A stretch of DNA of 64,000 nt, from contig NC_133472.1 of the NCBI RefSeq assembly GCF_025370935.1, positions 40,063,474 through 40,127,473 of the forward strand, in the 5' to 3' direction. Positions within the stretch are counted from its first letter, which is position 1. Every line of letters begins with the position of its first letter. The notes beneath the pieces were generated by a model. It was not told where the DNA came from. It ran no database searches and worked only from the letters and a program-made list of their open reading frames with translations. Position numbers and translations under genes: made by a program. Shown one piece after another: positions 10,466 to 23,300 of the stretch. This DNA comes from Choristoneura fumiferana. Its lineage: Eukaryota > Arthropoda > Insecta > Lepidoptera > Tortricidae.

Positions 10466-11650
10466 ATGAGTGACAAAGATCCTCCCGATAAGGGAGGCTC
10501 GTTGTCGTTTATTACAAATGAGGATATGTCTTCACAAGACTCATGCGATGGCTCATTCCTACCTCTCACTCAAGCTTCACAAATGCAAATTGGGGAACTG
10601 CAAAGTGCAAATAGAAAGCGAAGTGCTATGCTTGATGGTGGTAGTGTTAGCATATCTGAGTCTCCGAAAAAAATTCAATCTCCTGGGATTCTATTCAAAA
10701 TATGAAATGAAATATGAAATATTCAGATGCAGACAAGGGACCCTTTGTGGTTCACATCAGTAGGACTGAGTCAGACCCCTCAGCTGGTGTAACATTGCGC
10801 GTCCTGAAACTAGCTCAGCTTCTACATAAAAACAACATTAAAGAAATTTTGAAGGTTCAATAAAATCCATGGGTCGTAATAAAATTGTCATTAATTTCAA
10901 ATCAGCAAATGAAGCAAATTGTTTTGGCGATTCTGAGTTTATACAAGAAAACAAATTAACTGCGTCTATCCTACTGTATCAAGTACGAGTATTAGGATGG
11001 GTGTAGTGAAAAACATCCCGACTGGGTGGTCACTAGAGGAATTCCGAATTGATCTCAGGTATTGATTTCCCTTCAAGCTTTGGTTGCTCAACTGGTCAGA
11101 TCATAAAAGAGCGTAGATTGTTCAGAAAAGTGCGTAGGGAAGGACAAGCCCCAGAATGGATCCCCTCAAACACAGTAGTTCTCACTTTTCACTCTCAATC
11201 ACTTCCAGAGAAAATATATATTTTCAATACGTCGCTACCTATGACATCCTAACCATTCAATCCAGAAACTGCTGTAAATTTGGCCACATAGCAGCAAAAT
11301 GTAGGTCTAAGCCATGCTGTTACAACTGCTCCCAACAACACACAGGTGAATCTTGCACAGTGCCACAAAACAAAATAAGCTGTTTGTTCTGCTCTGGGCC
11401 TCATAAAGCTACAGATCCAAAGTGTCCTGAACATAGCCGCCAAAAGGCTATAAAACTAGTTGTGTCCGAAGAAAATATTGGATATCTTGAAGCTGCTCAG
11501 CGGTTCTGCCCTGTTAGGACAAGGTATGCGGATGCATTCCAAAAACCGTTTGAATTACCCCAGCCTCTTCCATTCCCCAATCACCACTCGTCCTCTCCTC
11601 AATGGTTCAGGGCTCCCTCAATTTGGTATATAACTCTGCAATCCCTTAAT
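10466..11650 (+). pseudogene. Broken non-LTR retrotransposon ORF1 (gag-like, CCHC knuckles)
   Basis: Three reading-frame segments read as one decayed ORF1 of the jockey/X-element type. The first (10,466-10,705) encodes an acidic Ser-rich N-terminus. The second (from about 10,720) reads GPFVVHISRTESDPSAGV, then a frame change and VVKNIPTGWSLEEF, typical of the RNA-binding part. The third (about 11,260-11,560) has paired zinc knuckles: CCKFGHIAAKC, CCYNCSQQHTGESC and CLFCSGPHKATDPKC. Stops and frameshifts separate them, and no endonuclease or reverse transcriptase follows. This is a dead 5' piece of a LINE, not a host gene. Confidence 0.75.
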
Positions 11651-12120
11651 TAAAAGAAAAAGTGTCCCGTAGTTTAAACTGTGTCTAACTATAAGTAAAG
11701 TAGTGGGTTGTTCAGTGGTGGCAGGGGTTACTTGTTTTAGATTGGTTGCGGCTGGTATTCTACCGAACAAGGACAGCTCTACCGTACTCGACCTAAAGTT
11801 GACTGGCACTGTCTTATCCTACCTCGACATCGGCCAGCGGCGTCTTTAGCCCATGTAGCGCCCTTGTGCAATCATTACTTTAGCGCCATCTAGGAAGCGC
11901 GCGGTCAAAATGGAATAGGTATAAAATGCCGCGGCCGGCGCCCCTAACACCGATGCGCCCGTGTGCAACGCACACCCTGCACTATAGGTAGAGACGCCTC
12001 TGACATCGGCGGAATCATCGCATCGTTCGATGGGACCATTATAATCCCAAAAATTGAATTGAATTGATACTAACGCCATGTAGCATGTAGCGATATTTTG
12101 CCTCTATGAAAACCCTCATT

Positions 12121-15100
12121 ATTTGCTCCCGTAATCCCGTTAGGCCACACCCGGTATGATTCGACTGACATACGATACGACATATCTATTTAAAATCAGT
12201 TAGGGTTGTTTTAGAAAAAAATATTAACGTTTAGGCGAATTATTGGATTTATTTTTTAATATTTAAGACATTTTTACGGCACAATCAATAGGTACTTAAT
12301 GCCTTGATTTGAGTGTAGATTTGATATATGTATGTTTAACATTATAATAAATTTACCTACTTCATTTTAATTAAAGTTATTCTCTCCTATAGTCAGGATT
12401 TTTATTTCAGAGGGAATATTAGTGGCACTGAATAATCATAGTAGTTCTCATTTCATCATCATCATATCACCCGTAAGACGTCCACTGTTACACATAGGTA
12501 TGCCTCCCCCATAACTCTCTCCCTCAGTCGAGGCACCTAAATCGCACATGGTGGAACCTTTTCCCAATCAATGACACGATGCTTTCTTTGGCAGGCGTAC
12601 GAAACGTCAACATGACATTTTCAACAATAAGGTTCCACCCTGGTACGCGATTCAGTTTCTTCAATTGTGTACCTACTATAACCGCGGCCTCTGCAATGCA
12701 GCCGAAATGTCGAGGTAATCATTTATTTTAACTCATGGTATAACGTTTATTCAGGAAACGTTTATTTAGGAAATTCAAGGATAAAACGAAAACAACGGTT
12801 TAATTTTGATGGCAGCTTGGTTGAGGAACAAAGCCAAAACATTTATAAACCCACGTTATTTGTCACCATTTAATTAGTCAACATTACATTATCTCGTGGG
12901 AGTATACAAGTTTAGTTTTGTTCCCCAAAATCCACAGCGTGTTTATTGTAATATTCACCGATAGTCCAGTTACATACAATAACATATTTTACATTACTTA
13001 ATGACTGCGTAGTTAGCATTTGGAGGCCTTCTGATTTCATTACCTATCAATAAAAAAATACGATAGTTACCAAGGTCCAAACACTACCACAAATCACGAA
13101 ATGATTCAACTCAACTAACTATATACAGAAATAAAAACTAAATACAAGCAAAAGATCGTAACAGTCATTTAGGAGCAGATATATAAACAACTTATGTACT
13201 GACATAAAGATTTCCTTTTTCATGTAACATTTTTAAAATATACAATCGATCCAAACGAATCATACACGAGCCTGTTACAATGTTTTGCCTAACGTGTTTA
13301 CATGCTGAATACATCTAGAACTTAGAGATACCGATAACTAGGATGCCTATAACGATGGTAGCCAAGATGTTCCTTTTGGCGACAATTTATAACTGAAGTT
13401 ATCGTTGTTCGGCCAGTTTTTAACTTATATTACATTGACGCTATCAAAACCTGACAGTGGGAATGTATCTATCCCTACTGAAGTCACGGGCGCCTTATGC
13501 AATACCGCCTACCCACCTCGTATACGTACAACAGGTGAGCTTCCTTCACGGAACCCACAGAACTCCTCATTTAGGCGGATCCTACCGGGGAACAATTCAA
13601 CAATCACAAATCACGAGACCCCATCCAAAACTGACACAGTTCAATACACATTTTTTAATAACTAAATAGTCCGTTCAACTAAAACTGTAGGAATTAACCA
13701 GATCAACGTTGTATTGATACAATTACTTATTGAAATATTAAAGTTTGGAAATAATACAGCTTACAATTGTGATAGTACCTTCAGTTACCTACAATAATCT
13801 AACGTAAAAAATTATGACTGACTTATGATCAACGTAGAGCCGACACTGCTAAAACTAAAAACAAAACATGGACATGATTTATTTTTAAAATTTGAAATTT
13901 GTTACAAACTTCGGAAAACTTGAGAAAGAAACCCTTACAGGGCGAAGACTAAAGAAAGTAAATAGCGTCAGAAATACGAAATGAGACAACCATGTGAGTA
14001 ACAATGGAAAATTATCTAGAAACAATGTATATTACACAAATTATCTAAGCGCGTTTAATGATGAGTTTTGTTAGTTTGTAAGTAGATAGTTACAGCAGAA
14101 AGCGCCAATGTCTATAAATAATTAAGTTAATGAAGCGAACTTGGCTCTAAAATAAGATACGAATTTAGTCAGAGTTATCAAGTGATAGATATAACTGTTT
14201 AGTAGAAAAAAAACCCTAAATTTATCCAGGAAGACAATTAACGACGTATATTAACTGCATTGCGTTATTAATTATTATATATGTGCGTTTTAGTTTCTGT
14301 ACAAAATCGGATCTTTTTTATAATTAACATTTACTTGTAAAATACACATTTTATGTTACATACAACATTGGTCATCATATTTAAATTTTTAATTTTTCAC
14401 ATTGTCTGACCGATACATAAATAAATAAATTATTAATAAAAATTAAACTTAATGAAACTATTGGGCATAATTTTTAACTAAAGTGAGCAAAGTAAACACC
14501 AATGTTTATGATCTTTTGGCTGAAATAATTTTAGTTAGTTTCTGTTAATGGATTACAACTAATTAGTACTTAAATATATGTTAAAACCTAGAATGGATAT
14601 TTACAAGATAAGAAAATGATAATACAAATATATGTCCCGAAACTGCGGGACCCAGACATGGTCATATCAGTAATCATAACCTCAAATTGAAGTGACACAA
14701 TGCCCGAATGCGTTATTGAAAACTGTTTATTTTCCATGCGGAAGCAAAGATCAAATTATAAATACTTATAGTTAACACAAGCAGTTATATTCGCCTATAT
14801 GTAAATTGGATATCTTGTTGATGGAAGAGTCAGGGTCCGACTCTATAAAATTAAATTAAATACCCTAAAGTACGAAGTCGCGGGAAATATTAAAAGATGA
14901 TGTTAGCCATAGATTTTGAAAGTCCAGCTTCCATAACAATAGAGGCGATTTCGGAATGATAGCCTAGAGTCTAGAATCAAATACGGATCGCCATTTTAAC
15001 ACAGTAAATGCAAATGTTGCGTAGTGCGTAAAATGGGCACTTGAATATTTTCAATCGTCTATTATACGTCTCGAAAGCAGCTGAATTTCGTACTTTGTCG

Positions 15101-16559
15101 CATTAAAACACTTGTCAACCTTGTATGACGTTCTACACTGAACTTAAAGCGACAAAGTACGAGGGAGCAGCTCCTTTGGACTCACTTGCATGTACCACGT
15201 TAAGTAGGTATTTACACGAAAAGCGGGCGCGTGCCGTTGTCGAAACAAAAACAATCACTGATAAAAGAAAATAATGTAATACCTTATTTTCGTTAGAAAA
15301 ATAACCACTCAAAATTAAATACTACAACAAATACAATTGCCTACAACATAGCTTCATTAGTCACTATACAAGTCTGGATGTGCCCGTAACAAGGCGATTG
15401 ATTCAATACAAAAATAGCTTTGAAGTAAATTATAGTATTTTATTACTCTACGTTGTTTCCGCGATTTTATCTATTGGAATAAAGCTAATGAATGAGAACT
15501 TGAGTTAAGTCATAATTAAATAAAAATGAAAATTAGTGCACTAAAATTAAGAGCTTACGACCAAGTGAGACGCCGATTTAAAACCCCATAGCACAGAAAG
15601 TCGCCTAAAAAAATGAGACGAGAATTTAGTTTACACCAGTAATGAACAGTCGGGATTCCAATTTGTAAATAACCTCGGCACCGTACCCGTTCCACTAACA
15701 AATTAACAGAGAAACTTACAGCTAAATTGGATTTGTTAGTCAAAGGGAGATGAATTTAACAAACCGGCATATTTAATGGAACCATTGGGCGAATACTAGA
15801 ATAAGTAAGCATTTTATAGTAGATTGTTCAACAAGGGACTAAAACAAGCCATAACGACACGAGATGTTTATGCTATAGTTCGAGTGGCATTAGGTCGTTT
15901 AGTCTCGCGTTAAACACGCTACCTTCCACTTTGAATGCGAAGAAAAAAAACAATATTCTGTTCAAAATTACAATATTACTTTTTAAAAACGTACGCTGGA
16001 CTAATGGACAGGCCATCATCATTAAAATTGAAATAGAAAAAAAGAATTGTTGCGCGGTTTTTTCTTTTCTTTTATTGTTTATGAAGTTACGTTTTAAATG
16101 CTTGCATATTTAGCCAACAGTTAAAAAAAAACTATTTTAAAACTAATTGGACTGCATAATAAAATGAATCAATCCTTAATATAATTGAATATATTCATAT
16201 TCGTAATCATTAATTGTGTTTCACGAAACTAAATCGTGTTTTTTTTTATATTTTTGCACAGTTGGCAATTTGAGGTTATTTCCACGCCCTAAAAATCCTC
16301 AGCTTTACTCCCTAGATTTGCAGAGACTAAAGTAACATTTTAAGAGCATGAGAAGTGAAAAATACTAAATAGTGCTTATCCACACAACATTATAACACCC
16401 AATCGAAGCTTGCGGAGCGGCGGAAACAAATTAGACATGTGTGTAGCGGTGATTCAGTTACATCCGATCCGACGACTCCATCAGGATCGGTTTGATACTA
16501 AGATACTGAAGTATGTATCGGTTTGTCATAATTACTAAGCGAAAGTGAAGTGTGCTGAA
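12121..16559. other. AT-rich, repeat-poor region downstream of Nup153
   Basis: No coding exon is recognised on either strand. A LINE 3'-end scrap (about 12,455-12,560) and a decayed Penelope-type cassette (about 12,672-12,720) lie at its left edge; from about 12,740 to 16,400 I see almost no palindromic elements, unlike the rest of the window. It could be a very long Nup153 3' UTR, an unannotated non-coding transcript, or plain unique DNA; a candidate minus-strand AATAAA for Nup153 lies nearer the gene at 19,494-19,499. Confidence 0.45.
12672..12720 (+). mobile_element. Decayed Penelope-like terminal cassette
   Basis: The block CCGAAATGTCGAGGTAA follows a short hairpin (CTGC-AAT-GCAG). It matches the cassettes at 1-75 and 54,647-54,710 with substitutions. 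Confidence 0.4.
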
Positions 16560-16708
16560 TCACCGATCGCAAGCCGCTCGATCCAAATAAGTTGGTCACT
16601 CCGACTCCGCGGGGAGCCGATAAGATTTGAAAGGAGCCAATAATGGATTCGGATCCTCTTAAGAATCCGACTGTTCTGAATCTACAGGTCCGGATTTACC
16701 CATCTTCA
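16560..16708 (+). mobile_element. hAT-like non-autonomous element, right-end fragment
   Basis: The segment matches the right part of the element at 45,517-46,177 (CTCCGCGGGGAGCCGATAAG, GATTTGAAAGGAG, then GGATCCTCTTAAGAATCCGA) and ends in CCGGATTTACCCATC, the terminal repeat of that element. The left end is missing. Confidence 0.6.
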
Positions 16709-19700
16709 AAACAAATACCAGACTGATCTACGAGCAGTACTAGAGTACGACAATAAATTGTAGAATTAAAATGAGGCCGCCACATTTAATCTAAAATTTC
16801 ATCAGTGTTCTACCCTATAATATCGTACCTACTCTGTCAGATATTCAACGGTACTTTTAGTTGGCTGGATGCTTGGTAAACCTCGTTCTGTTCCACTAAA
16901 TAGCCGGTGTGTGTGTTACTATACTCGAGACCAGAATTAGGCGAACCAACTTGACAGTTCATTACACACAAAATTAAATGTTGCCACAGTTACACCAGGG
17001 CTGTAATATCGATATTTAAAAAAAAACTTAATATCGATGTTAGAAACAAACTCAATACGAAATAATAATAAAATAAATCTTTTTCGAAAAAATGTCGAAC
17101 ATTGGTAAGGACGCCATCCGCCATTTTATTTTATTGGCATTTTATATATGTCATTCGACTTAACTGCCATCGGCTTGCTTGGAACTATTTCAGTTATTGT
17201 GAAATTTTCGTTACGTTATTATTTGTTGTTATTCTTTTTGTCGATTTTAGGCTTAAAGCTATGAAAATAAAATCCAAAACTGACAAACACTTTCATTCCG
17301 CATCTCGACATATTCCTATGCCTATTTTTTTTGCTATGTCTGGTATCATTTTCAGTTGTCGATCTAGTTCGCCTAATTTTGGGCTCGAGGCATAGGTTAC
17401 CATTTCACTATTGCATGATTTTGCTATTGTACAGTCGAGTTCATAAACTTGTGAGCAAAAATTTGATCAATAATATCTGAACACGACTCTATTGTTAACG
17501 GCGTAAAAGCGTGTTCAGATATTTTATGTCAAATTTTTGCTCACAAGTTTATGAACTGGACTGTAAGGAGTAGTAGAGTTTTAAAACAACTACTACAAGT
17601 ATTTAGATACAATAGATTTTAAAAGCGGAACTTTTTCACAGAATTAGTTCTTATTGTAATCCATTGCACAAACGAACGTCATGTTAATTTCAAGTACGTT
17701 GTGATTTGGTTCAAAAAATACTTGGTTATGGAGTTACGCTCTCTCTCAGGACAAAAGGCGATACCTAAAAAAACACTAGTGTTATTTGTACCACTGCAGC
17801 ACTGTCTAGCTTAAGGCGTTCTGAATCAGATGGTAGAAATAGTTCAAGTGATTGTTTTTGAGATATCGCCCTCTGCCTTATGAAGTTAGTATACAGGATG
17901 TCTTTGACCATGGGGCTTTAAATTCAAAGTTTGTATAATGAACTAAAAAAAAAAACTAATGTGATATTTAACTATATACCCTACTAATTCAGTTTGAGTA
18001 GTTTGATCATGACCGAAGGCAAATCATTCAGTCCAAATCAGAAGACCGCTTGACCATAAATGACACAAACGCAAAAAAGACCACACAAATTGTACAATTG
18101 GATAGCGATTGAATATAGCTCGAGAGCTGGCTGATATTTTGTTTCTGTATTTGAGGCAAACACAAAACTAGAAAAGTTTTCAGCTCGCCTCAATTTACCT
18201 ACCCAAAAAAGCCAGCTTTCCTACTAATATGATATGGATATGACACATCCGGAAAGATCGAAGTCACAACTATAAGTTAAGCTTCATTTTTACTTTCTTT
18301 TTTACCTTTCTGGAATGGCCAGTTTTAAGCCCATGCATTTTGATAGCATCATTCATCATCATATAATACTTAATTAATTTCATAAATTAAATGATGGTTA
18401 AATTTCAACTTTCTGGTTATTTTTCACTGTACAAAATTTACTTGCGGCGATAGATACGGGGCCGCGGGGTTTTAAGTAGAGTTAGATTACGCTAAACATA
18501 GAACCTTTGAAGACTGAGCCAGCGACTCTTAGGCGTCTGGTGTCGGCAGTACATCTAACAGAATCGTAACGGCCAGCGTTGTACGACATAGTCGAATTGA
18601 AAAACATATAACAAACTTACGTTAATTTTGGATAAATTCGTACATCACCGGCCCAATTTGTACCGTCTCTACCTAAGTACAGAAAGCTATATACTTTCTA
18701 TGTGCAAAACTATAACTTACAATATATTGACAGTTAACAAAATATCTAGAGGCTAAGCAGTCGAAGGCCCCATCTTGATAGTCATCCTGCGTTAGAGCGA
18801 GCAAGCATCACCGGTACACTGGCTCTCACTAGAACGCATAGTCCAATCCGAATCAGAGCGTCAAGACAACTATTGGCCTAAGACAACTATTGGCCTTATT
18901 GTTCAATGGCATTTACTATCTCTTTCTACCATCTTACACCGTTTGACGTTGACGGAGAGAAATAGTGAAAAGCCATTAGGTTACTAAAAGGCATTGTACT
19001 TACATACATTCTCTACTCTGATATTTTCTTTACAATTATATTTGTTACAAAATTTCATGTTTACTCTGAAACTATATGTTTGATCATATCTTGGGTTAAT
19101 CCAGCTATATCCCTATCAAGTCAACACTGATCGTCACTTGACCACAGTACTTGACATGTGTTCTGGAACGTTGCCATTGATTGTTAACTTTTTCACAGGA
19201 CAAATTTATATATTAATAGCCTCCGTATATGCACTTGGCAAAGTCACACAGTATAATTAGTCGACGAAACTTGTTACGTTTTTTGTTTCTTTCGACTTTA
19301 AAAAACAACTGTTTAAAAAGCACTGCTTTTACGAATATAAAAATATAGCTTTAGAAATGAACTACGTAAAATCATTAGTTGCACGAAAGATTGGTGTGGC
19401 GTTCTGATATTTGGACTGTCTAATCTGAACGCTCCTAAAATATATTACAAAAATAAATAATGTAGGCATTTGCCCTAGTAAATGCTAAGTAACTTTATTA
19501 GGTCTCATTACAACCGCGACTAATTTGCTCTTAAGCTAAATTGACTCCCAACTAGTACTGGCGGCACATTTCTACCAGTCGCTTTAATAAAATTTTAAAA
19601 CTTCCGTATAATTTCTACAAACATCTGATGAAGAGGTTAACATCCAGTGACAATCAATCGTCAATCTACCACTGACCATAATTTAACTATTCACAATTTT

Positions 19701-20188
19701 ATAAATCCTCCATTTTATCACCGGTAAGATAGCTAGCTAACGTATGAGTGTTTCGTATAAATCTAAACAATAATTTTCTGAAGACAACATTAAATAACCA
19801 ACATTACATCAATCCAAATGTGTGCTGGGTAACTAAGTCTAGAAACACACTCGCGCCAAATCTACGCGGTACACATTTAAACAGAGAATTTAGATGTTGT
19901 AATTATGTACATCCGGTAGTGTGGTTCCAGCTTAACACTAAAATGAAACCGTTCAAAAGTTGACAGCGTAGAATCTTTTGCGCAGTTCCGTCGTACCTCA
20001 GTCTAGAAAATACGACTAACAAAAAAAGCTAAGTAGCAGCAAACTAAACACCAGCATGGCTGCTAAATTCCTGTCCTTTATATCAACCAACCAGACTGAA
20101 TGCGGGTTAGTTTGAACCATCGAAAAACTGGATGGAGCCGGTTTTTGGAGGTTTACAACGGACTCACGGGGCGCGGGTGGGGGGCGAC
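16709..20188. other. Non-coding stretch downstream of Nup153
   Basis: I find no coding exon. The stretch includes one complete palindromic element (17,431-17,564) and a minus-strand AATAAA at 19,494-19,499, about 690 bp past the Nup153 stop, which is a plausible but unproven poly(A) signal for that gene. Confidence 0.45.
17431..17564. mobile_element. Palindromic MITE, ACAGTCGAGTTCATAAAC family, complete
   Basis: The left arm ACAGTCGAGTTCATAAACTT is complementary to the right end (AAGTTTATGAACT ... CTGT). The inner blocks GAGCAAAAATTTGATCAA and TTTTTGCTCAC also pair around a TTGTTAACGGCG centre. About 134 bp; non-coding. Confidence 0.8.
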
Positions 20189-20344
20189 TCATCGCTGGGA
20201 GCTCCGGCGGACGGCTTTGCGGACCCTGCGGCCGGCTGCGTTGGGTGCGCTGCCCATGTTGAACTGGACCGGCGCCTGCGCTCCCGGCGCGACGCCGAAA
20301 CTGTACACGCCCGTCTGACCGCCGCCTAGGCCGCCAGGCTGCTG
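20189..20344 (-). CDS. Nup153: Nup153 coding exon 7 (last)
   Basis: The acceptor is TTACCGCAG and the stop TGA lies at 20,191-20,189. The exon encodes 51 residues ending in a basic cluster (RRVRKAVRRSSQR), which in this family contributes to receptor binding and nuclear localisation. Confidence 0.9.
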   Translation of the reverse strand, partial: QQPGGLGGGQTGVYSFGVAPGAQAPVQFNMGSAPNAAGRRVRKAVRRSSQR

Positions 20345-23300
20345 CTGCGGTAACAATAATAAAGCGTTAGGTTAAATATAACCACAGAAAACTAAGGGCC
20401 AACGCTAGCTGGCGCGGGTGCGGGCGCGGGCGCAGGTACAATCCTATGCACGCGACGCGCGCAGTTAGCGCTGCTCACACTATTGTTCAACAGGCGGCCA
20501 CCCGCGCCGTGCAAACCACGTCAGCTAACGTAGGCCCTAAAAGTATATATCTACAACCTGTCCCTGGCCTCTAGACAAACATGAAAAGAACATGTAGAGT
20601 AGGGTATTTACATGTACAAAGTCTCGCTCGAACCAATGGGCATTATAAAATACAAGGGATAACCTGTAGACCCAAACTGTTTTTTTATGTATAAAAAAAT
20701 ACATAAGGATTACCTTGATGATCGCATCTGCCAGTCACCAGATACCATATGTTTGATTGATACTACAGGTGGGTTGGAGAAACAACTCTACTACATTTAT
20801 AACAAAGATTTATTAAACATAAACCTCGATAAAAAACATTCTGATTAGCTTTAATGAAGTGAGTTGGCAATACAGGGAACATCGGATTATGATTATTAAG
20901 ATTGGTTTTTTGGAATCTTTTTGTAAATTTCATTTCAATTCCAAATTTTTACTTTTACGGTCATCCCGTAAAACCGAAATTGAAAATACAAACTGAAATA
21001 TAGATGCACAGAAAAAACAGAAAAATAAGACCATCACTGGGAATCGAACCCAGGTCCTCGGTAATCCGTACCGCATGCTATACCGCTACACCACTGATGG
21101 TCAAAACACCATCAGTGGATTACCGAGGACCTGGGTTCGATTCCCAGTGATGGTCTTATTTTTCTGTTTTTTCTGTGCATCTATATTTCAGTTTGTATTT
21201 TCAATTTATGATTATTATTTTGATGTGGAGTTTCAGAAAAAAAAAATGTAGTAGCTTCACTTAACTCAATGTAAACAAATCTTGCAACTAGATTTTTACT
21301 CACTTCTAATGGTCTGATGGAGTATGCATTAATAATGAAGTACCACCATCATTATGTATATTTTAATATTACCTAATAGACAACTGAACTACTAGACATA
21401 CGGACATAACTTAATTCGACTGTTACATGCATAATCACGTACAGAAAAAATCTAAAAGTACAAAATCTTTTTAAAAATTATGTGTTTCTAGACGAGAAAC
21501 GAATAGAGCCCTTACCGGTTGTTGCTGTCCAAATCCGAAGATGTTCGAAGTCGGCGTGGAGCCGAAATTGAAAGCGGGAGCCTGCGCCGGCGTGAGCGAA
21601 GGCGCCTCGAAGTTGGGTATCGAGGAGTTGGGCGTGCCGAAGGTCGGCGCCGCGCCCACGCTGGGCCGCCCGAACATGCCCACGGAGGGCGGCGGCATGC
21701 TGCCCGCGGCCGGCTGCTGCGGCGACCCGAACATGCCCGTCGAGTTCTGAGCCGGCGTCGAGAACATCGACGGCTGGTTGTTCTGATTATTCATCCCGAA
21801 GATACTAGGCGTCGATTGTACGTTGGAGCCGAACGCGGGCGCCGGCGGCGACGCGGCCCCGAAGGCCGGGGGCTGCGACGCGCCCCCAAACGTCATCTTG
21901 GCAGCGCCGAACGCCGGCGTCGTTGACGTTTGCGTGTTGACGCCGCCGAAAGCCGGCGCGGCGGCCGCATTGAACGGCGTCGAACTACCGAACGCGAACG
22001 GTTTGGGCGCGTTGTTCGTTGACGCGTTCGCAACGAACGGATTCGGCGTGCTGCTGTTAGGTGGCGACCACATGTTCTCCTTTGGCACTGAACCAAACAT
22101 ACCAGTGGCAGCGGGCGCGGCAGCTTGCATACCATTCCCGGACAATGGATTAGACGCGATACTGTTACTCGTCATCGTGTTGCCAGTCAAGCTGTTACCA
22201 GTCAAACTGTTACCGGTCAAATTGTTACCGGTCAAACTATTACCAGCTAAGCTATTGCCGGCTAAACTGTTACCAGAAGCTAAAGGATTCGACGCTCCCA
22301 TAGGGTTATCAGTTGCACTGCCGAGGATGAACTTGTTCATGGCGTTGTTAGGATCGGTGCCTCCGAACGTCGGCGGTTTGAACACGTTATCGGTTTTGTT
22401 GCCACCAAACGTGAAGCTGAACTTGGGCTTGTCGGTTTGCGGTTGAGCAGATTGGGTGCTACCGAAGCTAAACATGGGCGCGGTGGCGGCGGACGGCGGC
22501 GCGGCCGCGGTCGCCGGCGCCTCGCTCTTCTGGAACAGCGACACAGTGGCCGTCGTCGCTGGATCGCTCTTTTGGAACATCGACAGCGGCTTGGGTGCGG
22601 TATCAGTCTTTTGGAACATTGTCGCCGTCGTAGCTGGCGTAGTTATAGGCGCGAAGTTAACGCTGGCTGGTGCGGCCGTGGTCGCGATGGCCCCGAACAA
22701 GCCGCCGGTTGCAGGTTTAGGCGCCGCGAAACTGAGTGTCGGCGCCGGGGCCGAAACGCTCGTCGTTGGTAAGCTGAGGGGGTTGCTTGGAGCTTCTTTT
22801 TTCTCTAGAGTAAACGACGTGCTCAAGATCGGCTGGCTGGGCGCGGCAGAAGTGACGGCAGGAGTCGACGTCGCTCCAAACATAACGACGGGTTGTTTCG
22901 GCGCCTCTTCAACGGCTTTCACCTCTTGGGTTTTAGTTTCGGCTTCGTCTTTCTCTTTTTCTTTTGGAGTATCATTGACTTTACTAGGAATGCCGAACAT
23001 GGGAGCCGGGGTCGGCGCCACGGAGTTCTGCTTGGGCAAGCCAAAAGTAAAGGTGGCCTTGGGAGTTTCATCCGTTTTCTCTTTAGAGGCATCCGGTTGA
23101 TCTTCCGATTTCTTAGCTGGTATGCCGAATGAGAAAGTCGGTGCTTTCGCAAGCACGTTATTGTTAGTTTCGGACTCCTCTATCTTATCCTTAGTCTCTG
23201 CGGGTTTCTCCGCCGCTTTGGCCAAATTGGCTTCTTGGACTTTCGGATCAATACCGAATTTGAATGTGGTGTTGATAGTACCGAAATTGAACTGTTTGTT

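Larger units (their letters stand above)
10164..12120. mobile_element. Inverted-repeat-bounded element of 1.96 kb
   Basis: The left end (10,164-10,214; AATGAGGGTTTTCACTGAGG, then AAATATCGCTAGATGGCG) is an inverted copy of the right end (12,065-12,120; ending ATGAAAACCCTCATT). The arms are about 50 bp and imperfect. Inside, next to the left arm, is a second foldback (10,208-10,296), and between the arms lies the remnant of a LINE ORF1. No transposase is seen, so the boundary repeats may mark a non-autonomous DNA element that was entered by, or has captured, the LINE piece. A sub-terminal fragment recurs near 58,570. Confidence 0.5.

Noticed and set aside
21033..21106. Possible tRNA gene on the minus strand
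   Set aside because: The T-arm and acceptor look good but the anticodon stem has a mismatch or a 5-nt loop, and the unit is half of an inverted repeat with SINE-like flanks.
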